DNA of 64,000 nt, taken from assembly GCA_944990035.1 (NCBI GenBank), contig CALYLX010000053.1, positions 1 through 64,000 of the forward strand, given 5' to 3'. Below the pieces are notes generated by a model. The model did not search any database. It was given only the letters and a program-made list of their open reading frames with translations, and was not told the origin of the DNA. Source of the DNA: Clitopilus passeckerianus. Lineage: Eukaryota > Basidiomycota > Agaricomycetes > Agaricales > Entolomataceae. Position 1 is the first letter of the stretch. Each line of letters opens with the position of its first letter. The position numbers and the translations under genes are program-made. Shown here piece by piece: positions 1 through 14,745 of this stretch.

Positions 1-1167
1 GCCACCTCAAACTCATTCATCCTTCGTGGTGATTATAAAACGACCTTATCTGCTACTGGTCCAGGAAGAAACTCCGTCAGAATCAGGTCGAAGAAGGTTT
101 ATACTACACATGCGGTCGTCTTTGACTTGAGGCATATGCCTGAAGGCTGTGGGTATGTATTCTTGTGCCAGCTACTGATGTTGGGCTTCTCACTACATGG
201 TGTATAGGACTTGGCCTGCGATTTGGGAAACTAACGAAAGTACCTGGCCTTCCGGGGTTAGTAACTATTCAATTACGATTCGGGGAGCTGAGTTCAATGC
301 TCTGTACAGGGCGAAATAGATCTTCTAGAAGGCGTCAACAACCAATCCCCCAACGCTGTCACTCTCCATACAAACGCAGGTCAGCTTTCTTCCTCGTAAC
401 CTTTTTTCGACCCAGCGGTTGATTTCTCTTCATATCATAACAGGTTGCGTCATGCCCGCGGACCGAAACCAGACAGGAACCACTACCTATCTCGACTGCA
501 ATACCAACGCAAACGGGGGCGCCGGTTGTGGCGTCAAGATGAACACACCGAACAACTTTGGACCAACCTTCAATGCTAATGGGGGTGGTTGGTGAGTTCC
601 TCGGAATGTATCTTTCTGGATAAGACGTTCAACTCGTTCGCTGATCACTAGGTATGCCCTCGAGCGCGCACCGACGTCTATCAAAGCCTGGTTTTGGGCC
701 AGGAACTCGACGAACGTTCCCCCGGAGATCAAGAATCCTGGGACCACGGTCAGCCCCAGTGGTTGGGTGGGTTGAAAAGCAGTGTCGTGAAATATAAGAA
801 CTACGCTCATGGATCTATAGGGAACACCTGCAGCACGTTTCCCGAACTCCACCACCTGTGATCTCGGGGCGCACTTCAACAAGCATAACATCATCATCAA
901 CCTCACGTTTTGTCCGTATTTTACCACCGACCGATCGAGTTGCTAACGGAGGTCCACGACGTAGGTGGCGACTGGGCAGGCAATACCTATCAATACTCGG
1001 GCTGCCCCTCTACGTGTACCGGTGAGTTTCAACGATATTAAGCTCTTTACTGTGTTATTCTGACTTTGCCTTTTCTGTTCTTCCTATGGTCAGCCTACGT
1101 CAATAACAATCCGTCTGCTTTCACGAATGCCTACTTCGACTTCGCAGCAATTCGTATCTACCAGTAA
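1..1167 (+). CDS. GH16 endo-beta-1,3(4)-glucanase (laminarinase-like), 5' end cut off
   Basis: This is the C-terminal part of a glycoside hydrolase family 16 enzyme of the fungal Lam16A/MLG1 type, which cleaves beta-1,3(4)-glucans and is normally secreted. Reading from base 1 in frame 1 and splicing short GT..AG introns gives one continuous protein. It includes GRNSVRIRS, FDLRHMPEGCGTWPAIWE, the catalytic signature GEIDLLEGVN (the ExDxxE nucleophile and acid/base pair, about bases 284-315), HTNAGC, LDCNTN, WFWARN, NIIINLTFCGDWAG and the terminal FDFAAIRIYQ before the stop. Introns lie near 153-214, 281-283 onward, 382-443, 594-651, 770-818, 909-965 and 1020-1092. All expected C-terminal blocks are present without a frameshift, so this part looks intact. 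The start, signal peptide and N-terminal jelly-roll strands lie upstream of the window. The family call is firm; the exact glucan substrate is inferred. Confidence 0.9.
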
Positions 1168-1435
1168 ATCTATGATTTGATGGAGCTACGGCGTTATACA
1201 AGAAAGAAGAGCACATTGTAATATAATGCGAAAAGTAATAACATCTGCCAAGAAACGTCTATTCCGAGTTCTACATCGCATTGGAGGCTCCCATTGGTCG
1301 GGACAACGTGAATCATCTCGCCCCACTCTTGCTAATGATTACTGAACCCTGGTGTCGAGGCATTAAATTAAAGAGTGACATACTCACAGGAAAATTCCAC
1401 ATACCATATCTGGCAGCCCTGTGTACAGATAATGA

Positions 1436-3582
1436 CTAGAGGATTTCGGAATATGTGTCCCAGAAACGTGGAGGATCTAGGACGTCTCCTACAATCGTCA
1501 TCCGTTTCATAGCCATTGTCATCTGAGTTCTCGTCATCTTCAAGAAGGCTATTGGAAACAGTTCTATTATCAACTGTTGGGGTTCCCGGAATGGTAAGTT
1601 GTTCTTAAATCCTAGTAGTAGCAGCCGCGGACCAGCGGGCTCGTGCGCTCTCGATGAAGAGGTGGGATAATTAAGAGTAGACCCCACGGCAGTGAATCCG
1701 GTGGAAAATAGGACATGGTTCATTCGATGAGCAAGTCCAAGGCATTCAATTTTGTCCTCGGGAAAGAGGAAGTAGCGCCATATTTCAGGATGTCCTCGGA
1801 TGTCTTGAGAAGTGACTGAGTTTTCTCGTCCCTCAGTGCGCACACGAATATCAGGCAGGGGATAGTAATTGAATCTGCTCGTTGCCGCTTGCCATTCGCA
1901 TTCGTCGAAGGAGGAGGCTTCAGGGGGTGCAGAAGCTTCATAGATGTCACATTCAACAATCTTGCTGACGGGGAAAGCCTTCTCTAGTTGCGTCTGCGCG
2001 TTGAACCTCCTGGAGGAGGTGTCGAAGAACAGGATCTTGTCCGGAGTAATATTATAGTACTATGAAAGCGTCAGTCATAGAATGAGCGTGAGGCGGGCTA
2101 TATCTCGTACTGCTAATGCATCCTCCCTCCCTGGAGTCAGCAGAATTTTCTTTCCGCCATATAGCGAAAGAGCTTGCATATTGGTACCCCACACCAACCA
2201 GGCGAGACGAAGCTTGCTCAGTTATAGTCCACATCCACTCTTTATGACCAGAGGTCCCTTCCCCGTATCCGAGAACACTATATGTTGCCATTCCGCCTGC
2301 GTGATCTTCGAGTTCCGAGCGGCCGAATAAAGAGGAGCTCTGGGCACTGGAAAAACCATTGCACCGTCAATGCGACCGGGACCGGCTTGGCCGGTGGCCT
2401 TGACATGAAACCATTCGGTATGGGTAAGGTCAATCGCAATGAGAGCAGGTCGAACAGTCTCTGCATCCTCGTCGTACCCAGAAAAACTTGTGCGAAAGGG
2501 CCGGCAGCAATCCTTGCCTCGGCGGTTACGAGTCCGAGTCTGCGCCTCCGGCGTCTCCTTAGCCAGAAGAGACCGATTTCCTCTCATTGTGAACAGATAC
2601 ATATTACAGGTTATAGTACTTGACTGATAGTCGAGTATAGCGCACACAATTGAGAATGGATAAGCGGAGAGGTTTGAAGCAGTTAAAGAAGCACGATATG
2701 GACAGCGAATGGACCGGGTTTGTTTCTCTAAGAAGAGTCAGACTGCCCAGATTGACGACCTCGGAAAGACCCATGATGAAATCATGGTTGGTGTCAAATC
2801 GAGCGTCTTAGAAAGGCAATTGTGGAACCCTTCATCTGTTTGGCAACGCCCCGTATATAAAATAGGATAATAACGTTTATACGCCAATCAGACGCAGAAA
2901 ACTACTTAACAAATATGAATTATGTAATTTACATGGGTCCCGTTTCGACCTGTATATAGTTCGAATCATCGTTCCAACTCAAGACTCGTAATAAAGAGGA
3001 ATGGCTGTCCTGATCCAGGAGTCGGACAAGTGCAAGGGGGATCAAAGAGCCTCGGAAACAGTGTTTTCGCCGAAGAGCTATTACGAGCAGAGAATGGGTC
3101 ATATGGGTCTCGATATTTCAATTTTCCCTACAGTAACGGCTCGTTGAGCCAAGCCAGAAGGTAGAATATCTGATAATTGAACGTACGGTGAGATCTGTCC
3201 ACTTTTTCTTTGACGGATCAAAGCAACGAAAATCGGGGACGGTCATGTTTTTGTCCGGCGACGGCCACCAAAAAAGTACGGTTTTATTCTCTTGACGATC
3301 TGTAGCTGTGTGAAACCATCTATTGGATGGGGCAAGGGTTCCGCTAAAGGACCTGACTCGCCAGGTATCTTCGTCGGCGGAATAGTCAGTGATAGAAGAA
3401 GCCTGAGGGGTGGAAGCTCGGGATTGCTGCCAGTGGTGTTTGGCCTTTTGCGGGGGTCGACGCGATGCACTCGTAGAGGCTTGAGACTTCATTGCAGGAG
3501 CCAAAATCGAAGATGGATTTAGCTCATAGACGGATAAAAAACGTGGTTGTCCCTCGATCTCAAGAGGCCAACTCATTGCCAT
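1436..3582 (-). pseudogene. Kelch-repeat beta-propeller protein, frameshifted
   Basis: The minus strand carries an ordered series of kelch-like blocks but no single reading frame. The first block (3582-3118) starts MAMSWPLEIEGQPRF and contains a kelch-like ending, RCFDPSKKKWTDLT. A second (2647-2340) has LIAIDLTHTEWFHV and GRIDGAMVF. A third continues in another frame as LFGRSELED and YSVLGYGEG through EWMWTI. A fourth, again shifted, reads MQALSLYGGKKILLTPGRED. A last block (about 2040-1700) reads DKILFFDTSSRRF and PEIWRYFLFPEDKIECLGL. Frame changes near 2335 and at the GGGG run at 2185-2190 do not sit at splice sites; another near 2052 might be an intron (TTTCATAG acceptor). Such proteins are common cytoplasmic kelch propellers in Agaricomycetes with unknown partners. 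It could be a gene with assembly indels, but the number of breaks in 2 kb favours a relic. Confidence 0.6.
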
Positions 3583-3729
3583 TTCAGGTTGTGAGTGCTG
3601 AGCAAACGAGCATAAATATTGTCAGGCACTACGTTTTGGATTAATCCCATTACTAATTGCCTGTTTCATTGAACTGTGCTGTTGTAGTACACTTGTGCAC
3701 TTCTACGTGATAGAATACAAGAGTGGCAT

Positions 3730-5425
<1,696 letters not shown>

Positions 5426-6115
5426 TGGGCGGAAGTGGTTATCTTATTTCATAAGCTTGAGGGCGGAGTTAACGTGTGCGTTTGCGATATCACTGGATGA
5501 TATTAGGTATATTTCGGGAACAATGGTGTGAGAGAAATGGTGGCAAGGTCTGCCTAATCGAATGAGGGTTCTTGATGAGGCCGATGCACGTTCTGCCAGT
5601 GGGCGGTTGATGGTGTATTCGTTTCATTCCGCTGCATTTGGCTGGAGTTTGCCAAGGGCCTGAGGATGGTTGGTGTTACTTTAGATCAAGATGAGAACTC
5701 TGGAAGAGCCGAAGAGAATGGAAGTTACCGAGTAACGATGTTTGCCTCCAGCGGGATAAACGGAGGGTGCATGATGGCGATCTTTCCGGGTCCAATTGCT
5801 TCACACGCGACATCAAGGCCGGAGAGAAATACGGGTTCAGGGAACGAAGGAAAGAGAATGTACAGTATCGGAGATTTCGTTTTGGAGGTGCATTGCAACG
5901 TGGAAATTTGAAGTTGGAAGTTCGGGTGAAGGAGGTGTATTGACGATTATTTGGTGATAACCTCCTCTTTCGAGTGTTCCTCGTGCTGGCGTTCAATCTT
6001 CGACGAAGCCATACTTCAATAGACACGACTTTACTCGTTCATATCTGAGACTACATAAGGGCAACAACTAGTAAATCTATGAAAGAACGAATCCTTCATA
6101 CCCATTCTCAACGCT
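5426..6115. other. Spacer between the two monooxygenase copies
   Basis: About 690 bases separate the tandem monooxygenase copies. No conserved protein block, tRNA or repeat was recognised on either strand. It should hold the former promoter of copy 1 and the 3' end of copy 2. Confidence 0.4.
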
Positions 6116-7759
<1,644 letters not shown>

Positions 7760-8146
7760 CGGATTTTGAGAACAGTGGGGAGGAGACTCGGAGCTGCCGG
7801 ATGGAAACAGGTGTTTATCGTATTTCGTGACCTGCAGGGCGGGCGAGGTTGTTCCGTGTGGTCTTTGCAACAGCATGCATTGCAAGATATCTTGGAACCG
7901 CTATTGTGTGGTGAGAGCGAGGGTTACGGTGCCCTGGCCTAATAACTGAGGGCCGTTGATAAGTCAAATGCACGTTCTGAGCACATGCTCGAATTCGACT
8001 TCATTTCGGGGTTTGGAAGGAGTTTTGCAAGAGCAAAAGATGAGTAACGACACTTCACATATTGATGGAGAGGTGAGAACTCTGAGGGTTACTAGAGATG
8101 AGAATACGAGAATACCGAGTCAAATGATATCGCCCACCTGTGGTCC
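7760..8146. other. Intergenic region upstream of monooxygenase copy 2
   Basis: This is the 5' flank of the monooxygenase copy and the left border of the duplicated segment that starts at about 8147. No coding block was recognised. Confidence 0.35.
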
Positions 8147-10735
8147 AATGGAATGAATTGAGGGAAGCAATCGAGATGTTTCCTGGGTCTAGGTACCTCG
8201 CAGACTCGCCTAGTGCTCTACACCATTCATGGCCTCCAAAGGCGAAAAATCCCCGTTTTCATACAAAGAATCGTGAATTGAGAAGAAAGGAAAGCGCAGG
8301 GGTTGTGGTTTGCCAGAGATTCGCGTTTGGGCAGTTGACAAGTGTTTGGCGCAGCCAACGACCCGTGGAGAGGTCGATACCATCTTCAAGGTTTTCCCCG
8401 TGTACTCAGTCTATTCCCCACAGAATACCTATCTTATTTCCTGCAAACGCATAGCCATCGAGGTACCAAGCTGGTTCCCGAATGAAGACCCTACGTATCC
8501 GATCTTGGCGCTGTTTCCGCAGAATCTTGTGTGCGAGGCCGCAGCGAAATTCTCTTCGCCTACCAGGTACTTCAGCATCCACGAATTCAGCTGCTAAGGT
8601 TTCTCTATTTGAGTACCAATGGCACTCTTTCTTGTGGGTTCTATGTATTTGACTGATTCTTGTGACATTTTCTTGTCACTTCAGAGGCTTGGCGCGAATG
8701 CCTTTGAGTCCAGGATGCAATAAATAACCCCTATGTTTTGGATGGTCATTCGAATTGGCCCTACTGGTAGGCTGTTTTGAAACGAGCTCAAGTTTTCCGC
8801 CACCTCTTTGAAATATTCTTTCATTCTTTACCCATTCCACTGCACTATCAACGATGCACCTTCTTGAGGGGGGCGTCTCAGTTTCATCAATCCGATTCTT
8901 CGGGGTTAAAGATCTTGAACTTGAACATCGACCACTCAAGATCCCGCAGAAACCCTTGGTACAGAAGACTTTGACCACGCTCCCTCAATGCCCCTTGAAT
9001 GCAGACAGCCTCAGCAAGCTATCGAAGTATTGTCAGACACGACGACGATCCTCACCGCCGACCTAGCCACTCGATTTACGTACCGTGAAAAGGGGCGCAT
9101 CAGCGAGGCATTGGAAAAATGCCATTATAGGGGACGGTACGAGCTTGTAACAGGGTTTGGTGAAGGGTGCAACGACAAAGGTATCCAAAAGCAAAGGATA
9201 ATCGTTCTGTTGGACCAGGATCCAAGCTTCCCAGGATGGTTATTTTCCAGAAGACTGAAATGGATAACGGCGCAGGGGTTTGAGTGCACCGTCTTCACTC
9301 CATCTGGGTACATATACGTACCAAGCCTCTCCTGGGTCCCGTACCCCAAACCACGTCACGATGTGCTCTCGAAGCATTGGTCATGCCCTGTAGCAAAAGG
9401 AGATAACAGCGCCGGACCTCTACTTGAAGCATCAGAAGGAGGACCATCGTCGCGCCCGTCCAATCCTGTACCAGAAAGTACTGGGGGCGCCGGAACGAGA
9501 GCAGGAACATCCGAGCTCGAGGGTGCTCCTAACCCAGACTCAGATTCGGGATCAAATGCGAGCCAGCGCTCAAGATCTGGGAGCGGCGATCGTGCTACTC
9601 GTATGCCCCCTGACTCCTCTACCGTTCTAGTCAGTCAACAGACGACTGAAGAAATCTCTCTTGGAAGCCGCCTAGTGTCAGAGGCTACCAGAACTACAGT
9701 GCCCCTGGAGTTGAGGGGCTTCCTCCTGGCACGAATATCGGTGAGACTGACATCACCTCCTCATTATTGTACGAAGCGCTGAAATAACCTTGGTTCTGTA
9801 GCTCGGCCAAAACAAAGAGGGCAGGGACGACCCTAACCCAAGCAGCCGGCGACGACCATATGGGCCATGGTGTTTGGTTGAACTCGAGCAGTTAGAGTTC
9901 GAAAGCAAATTGCTTGGGCCGGGGGCAGCTCAAGCCCCAACCTACGGTCTTACTTCGGCTACGATTACGGCGGGTACGACACCGATAGAGGCAATCCGAC
10001 TTCCCGTGTTAACGCCATCTACTGCTTGGATTGGGGATAAGAAATCAAAACAGCGAGCTGACCATACGAGACACAATGATATCAGCCTGGAAGCTGGTGC
10101 AAAACCCACCGCTAAGGCAGCCACCTCCAATACAGTATTCACCGGTTCAGAAATGGATAAAATGCATTGGGATATTTCTCCGAACGGGTTTGCTCTGGAT
10201 AGGGAAAACAACAGGATTCTGTCGCTCCTAACATACAGATTCACTGGTCCTTCTACAGAAGCCGATTCAACTTTCGCCCATGCTCCAGGCTGGAAAGCCG
10301 GTTTCGACTATCGCTCCGCACATGCCGTTGATCAGGAAAAAGGCTGCACATAAAAGCTGTGGCGCAGTGGTCCTCCTACCCAGTTCCAAAGACGAAATGG
10401 GTGCATGGATGAGACGGCGCTTCACCCAAGAAGGACCAAAGGGAATCCACGCAGAAATCATTCACCGATTTGGTGTCGACGCGTTGATTGGAATCCCTCC
10501 TACAGACAGAGACGGAGGAGGTCCCCAGGTGGATTATACGTTTGATGAACAATTCAATGTCGCCAAGCTCAGGCAAGGAGTGACTCAAAACTTTACGCCT
10601 CGCAATCAGAGCCTGGAATCGCGAGAGGATATAAGGGCTTTCTGTTCCATCGAAGGGGTAATTATGAAGAAACGGACAATGGCGAGCCGCCTGAAGGAAA
10701 AGGTCAATGACCTAGTACACAAATAATTCCCATAG
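8147..10735 (+). repeat. Segmental duplication, unit A
   Basis: Unit A resembles unit B (about 11016-13730) along its whole length. The left end shares TGGAATGAATTGAGGGA (8148 and 11016). The spacer shares CTCTTCGCCTACCAGGTA (about 8548 and 11447), TATTTGACT and TTCTTGTGACA. The right part is the paralogous gene. By eye the noncoding part is roughly three-quarters identical, so the duplication is not recent. Confidence 0.7.
8988..10726 (+). pseudogene. Unrecognised two-exon gene, copy A (one frameshift)
   Basis: I do not recognise this family. Exon 1 opens with MPLECRQPQQ and carries TADLATRF, EALEKCHYRGRYELVTGFG, QRIIVLLDQDPSFPGWLFSR and a Ser/Gly/Pro-rich low-complexity stretch. It ends ...LLARIS at an intron of about 60 bases (donor about 9740, acceptor about 9801). 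Exon 2 carries VELEQLEFESK, NDISLEAGAKPTA, MGAWMRRRFTQEGPKGIH and a basic C-terminus. It is paralogous throughout to the copy at 11922-13718. Relative to that copy, one base is missing between 10335 and 10370, creating TAA at 10351; the reading resumes as VLLPSSKDEMGAW. The initiating ATG of copy B (MIEL) is not conserved here, so the upstream in-frame ATG would be needed. There is no signal peptide, membrane segment or known catalytic motif. It may be a lineage-specific gene that is decaying or carries an assembly indel. Confidence 0.5.
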
Positions 10736-10794
10736 GAGGGCTAGATCTCGGCGTTGTATGGTCGAATCCGAATTGTATCCATTGAGCACCACGG

Positions 10795-11018
10795 CCGGCA
10801 GAGCTATGCTTTCTTGGCGAAGGAGACATGGAAAGGGTGGCCTGCGACCTGTTCCTCCTCACCCGCCTTATCGAGCAGTTTCTTGAACCTGAAGGTCCTT
10901 GGCTGGAACCGGCAGGGCTTTCTCTTGGTCTTCTCATACGCCAGAGCCGCCATAAACGAGATCGTCTTGAGATTCTGGGGATACGACGATCTCGGAACGG
11001 AGTGGTCGCTGTGGAATG
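10795..11018 (-). pseudogene. Fragment of the membrane-anchored protein gene at 14746-16942
   Basis: About 220 bases match 15075-15290 of the downstream gene in the same orientation. On the plus strand both contain GCTTTCTTGGCGAAGGAGAC, CTGTTCCTCCTCACCCGCC and CGATCTCGGAACGGAGTG. The minus-strand translation gives PAGSSQGPSGSRN and IRRVRRNRSQATLSMSPSP, against SIRRVRRNRSQTTLSMSPSP in the full gene. The match stops abruptly at GAACGGAGTG, next to the left edge of duplicated unit B. This is probably a by-product of the tandem duplication that made units A and B. Confidence 0.85.
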
Positions 11019-13730
11019 AATTGAGGGAGTATTTAAAGATGTTGCCCGGGTCCATATATCTCGCACACCCGCTTAGAACTCGATGCCATTCCTGGGCCCG
11101 AATGGCGGATAATCTGCTTTTATATACTATGAACCGTGGGCCGAGTCGAAGGAGAGCTAGAGTTGGCGTGGAGGTTGTCGTTTAGAGGAGAGTTGATCAC
11201 TGGTTGGCACGCCGATGAACCGATAACCACTGAGAGGGGCGAGCCCAAAATTTCCCTTTCAAGTTGAGAGTTTCCATCATTGTTCTCGTGAACTCGGTCT
11301 ATTCCCCCATTGAATAGATATCTTATTTCTTATGGATGCATATCCGTCCAGGTACCCAGTCTCTAGATGAAAACCCTACATTTCCAATTCTGCATAACCT
11401 CGGGTAAAGTACTTACAGTCGATACGTGGGCACGCCCAGCTGAGTCTCTTCGCCTACCAGGTATCCCGGTACCATTCTACCACAAATCCAGCTGCCAAGG
11501 TTTCGTTGTTTGAATACCAACGATTTTTCTCTCTCTCATGGGTTCTACGTATTTGACTAATTCTTGTGACACATTGTTGTCGTATCGGAGGCTAGAGTAA
11601 AGATCACGCTGAGCAGATTAGGCGGGGATGTCCAGAATGCAATTAAAAAAAACCCCTATGCTATGGCTGCCAATTCTGGTCGACCGTACTGGTAAGCGGC
11701 TTCGAAATGAGCTCAAGTTGTCCGCCACCTCTTAGAAACGTTCTTTCCTGCCACTACACTTCCAATGATGTACCTTCTCGAGGGGTGTCTCAGTTTCATC
11801 AATCCGACTCTTCGGAGCCAAGGGTGTCCATCAACAACCAGTGAAGATCGCCGCTCCAAAACTCGTACAAGAACCCCTGACCAGGCTTCCCCCTCTGTCC
11901 CGCCAGTCAGACTCGCCACCCATGATAGAGTTGACATCGGAAACGGCGACCGTCATCACGGCAGACCTGGCAACCCAGTTTGTTCGTCGTGAACAAGGGC
12001 GCTTTCATAAGGCACTGGAAAAATGTCACTATAGGGGACGGTACGAAGTGGTAACAGGGTTTGGCCAAGGCTACAGTGGCAGCGGGGACCAACAACAAAG
12101 GATAATTGTCCTGCTGAACCAGGATCCATGCTATCCTGGATGGCTGTTTTCCAGAAGACTGGAATGGGTAACAGCAGAATCCTTCGAGTGTACGCTCTTC
12201 ACTCCATCTTGGTACCTGTGCGTACCAAGCCTCTTGTGGGCCCATTACCCAGAACCCCGTCTCGACTCGGATATGTTCTCGAAACACTGGACATACCCTA
12301 CCGCGAAAGGAGACAACAACGCGGAACCTCCACTTGAAGCATCCGAAGTAGGACCATCCTCGCGCCCATCCAACCCTGTACACCACGGGACTGGGGGTGC
12401 AGGAACTAGAGTAGGCGCATCCGAGCTCGAGGGTGCTTACAAGTCAGACTCAGATTCGGGGTCAAATGCGAGCGAGCACTCAAGATCAGGGGATGGCGCT
12501 GGTGCCACTCGTATGCCCCTGACTCCTCTACCATTCCGCACAGCACACAGGCAAACTCGAAAATAATTTCATTAAGAAGTAGCCTGGTGTCGTTAGCTAC
12601 TAGTACCAGAGATACCGGTACATTCGCCCTACAGTTAAAGGGCTACCTCATGGCACGAATATCGGTGAGGGTGATATTACCTATCTATTTTTCTAAGTAC
12701 TGAAATGAAGTTGGTTGTGTAGTTCAGCCAAAACGAAGAACGGACTGAATCTCCGAACGAAAGGGGCCAGGAACAACCTTCCGGAGCATGGAGCATGGTT
12801 GAGCTTGAGCGTTTGGATCTTGAGAGCGAACTGCCATCATCTGGGTCAGGCGCAGCTGAAGCTCGAAGCTATTGGCCTACTTCGGTCACGGTCACAGTGG
12901 GCACAACGCCTCGACAGGCACTCCAATTGCCGCCTTTGACGCCGTCCACTGGTCAGGTAGTAGATATGAAAGGAAAACAGCGGGTTGACCACATGAGACG
13001 CAACGATATCAGCTTGGAAGCCGGTGCAAAGCCAACTGCCAGGCTGGGCACCTCCAACACGGTTTCCAGCGGTTTGGAGATGGATAAAAAGTATTGGGAT
13101 ATTAACCCGCGCGGGTTTACGGAAGATGCGGAAACCAACAGGAGTATATTGCTATTGAAATACAGATCCACCGCTCGTTCTATAGAAGCCAAGTCAACCT
13201 TCTCCGACACTCCAGACTGGCGGGCACTATTCGATTATCGTTTGCCACGCGACTATCGTTCCTCGTTTATCACCGACCAGGAGAAGAAGCTGGATGTGAC
13301 AGCTGAGGCACGGTGGTCCTCCCTACCCAGTACCAAAGATGGAATGGGTGCATGGATGAGACGGCGCTTCACCGAAAAAGGACCAAAGGGGATCCACGTA
13401 GAGATAATCCACAGGTTTGGTTTCAAAGTGAAGATCGCATCGATCCCACTCGCAGACAGATTTGGAAGAGTTCCCCAAATCGGTGAATCGTTTGCCGAGG
13501 AATTCGACGTCGCCGAGCTCTGGCAAGGGAATACTCAAACCTTTACAGCTCCCACTCAGTGCCTGGAATTGCGAGAGGAAGTGGAATTCTTCCGCTCAAT
13601 CGAAGGGGTAGTCACGAAAAAACCGACGAAGGCGAGCCGCCTGAAAGAAAGGGTCAAGCGCCTAGTACCCAAGTACTTCTCAGAGGAGGTTAATAGCGAT
13701 AATTATTTTTGTTCGTAAACACAATTGTTT
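11016..13730 (+). repeat. Segmental duplication, unit B
   Basis: This is the second copy of the segment described at 8147-10735. Left-edge, spacer and gene similarity are in the same order and orientation. The fragment at 10795-11018 lies between the two units. Confidence 0.7.
11922..13718 (+). pseudogene. Unrecognised two-exon gene, copy B (one frameshift)
   Basis: This is a paralogue of the gene at 8988-10726, with no known function. The ATG at 11922 starts MIELTSETATVITADLA, followed by ALEKCHYRGRYEVVTGFG and IIVLLNQDPCYPGWLFSR. A Ser/Asp-rich tail (SDSDSGSNASEHSRS) leads to an intron (about 12666-12721) and a 300-residue second exon starting near VELERLDLESELP. That exon contains GMGAWMRRRFTEKGPKGIH and a basic end, ASRLKERVKRLVPK. 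Copy A has a run of five C at 9606-9610; here the run is four (12516-12519), which shifts the frame and ends exon 1 early at 12566. Restoring that frame by comparison leads into the conserved splice site. Each copy is thus broken once, at a different place. The second exon of this copy is fully open, so a shorter product is possible. Confidence 0.5.
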
Positions 13731-13887
13731 TCTTCCCTTTTCCTCGCTACGACGCCCTATAAGGCCATGTCATGTCACTGGCAGTGTCAAAATATACAAG
13801 CCTTTCCGAAGGGTTAAACCACCTGGCTGGGAGAGATGTCAGATGCGAGGGGCAATTCTATCCGGATTCACGTAGCGCGACATAATC

Positions 13888-14151
13888 ATGTCCATGAACC
13901 TTGTTCTTCATAGCTTTACCGTGACCACTGAGGATAACGGTCGGTATGCTATGACATTCGATAGGATAAGAGCCTTATACTCCGAGGGAACAAAGTTTCT
14001 TGAGGCCGTTGACGTGAAGACTTCAACGTTCAAACAAGTTCAAGCTCAACCGTCGATTGAAATTCCACTGAAGCAAATGTTCCCACGGTTCCTCTTTCTC
14101 ATCTTTCATAATTACCAAGGCAAAATCGAAGCCTTCTGCATCGGAATGTAA
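13888..14151 (+). CDS. Possible small hypothetical protein
   Basis: An 87-codon open frame (MSMNLVLHSFTVTTEDN...) with no recognised domain lies between unit B and the convergent gene at 14746-16942. The surrounding 13731-14745 shows nothing else. It may be chance or the 3' flank of its neighbours. I list it only because it is the sole open stretch here with an ATG. Confidence 0.15.
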   Translation: MSMNLVLHSFTVTTEDNGRYAMTFDRIRALYSEGTKFLEAVDVKTSTFKQVQAQPSIEIPLKQMFPRFLFLIFHNYQGKIEAFCIGM

Positions 14152-14745
14152 TGTTCAAAACAACGGTTCTATATGTCCAGAAGAAGGAAAGAAACTTGTA
14201 TACTCCAGGGTACGTAATTATAGAGGCAAAAACAGGGATTAATAGCAAGGTTCCCGGATAACACAGTGCGAAATAAGATATAAGTACAGTCTGTATGCTT
14301 GGTATTTAATTCTAAGATTCTTCGTAAATGTCGTGTCGTAAACAATAAGATGAAGGGGTCGGGGCCCGAGAGGCTATAATTTGTACGTGTGATGATCAAA
14401 AGTTTTAGGTGTCGATGACAAGCAACAAAGCAAACAGCAGAAGGGAGAGGATGGTAATACAAGTCTTTTTACACTGAGATCACGACCCGACCACGAACAG
14501 AGAGCTAAGGCGAGCAGGGTCTTAATGGATCGCGAGAGACGGACGACGAGCGCAGGGAAGTTGGCGTCTCGTTCAGTAGTGAGTTGACCAGTCGAATAAC
14601 AGTCAACTCGAAGGACGGGCGAGGAACCGGGTCCGAAACAGCTAGGCCATGGGCCCATGGCGACATTTTTGGGCAAAGGAAACGGTGGTAGTGAATATAT
14701 GCGCTCGACCAAGCGCATGCAGTCACCTCCCAGAGGCGTCCTTTC

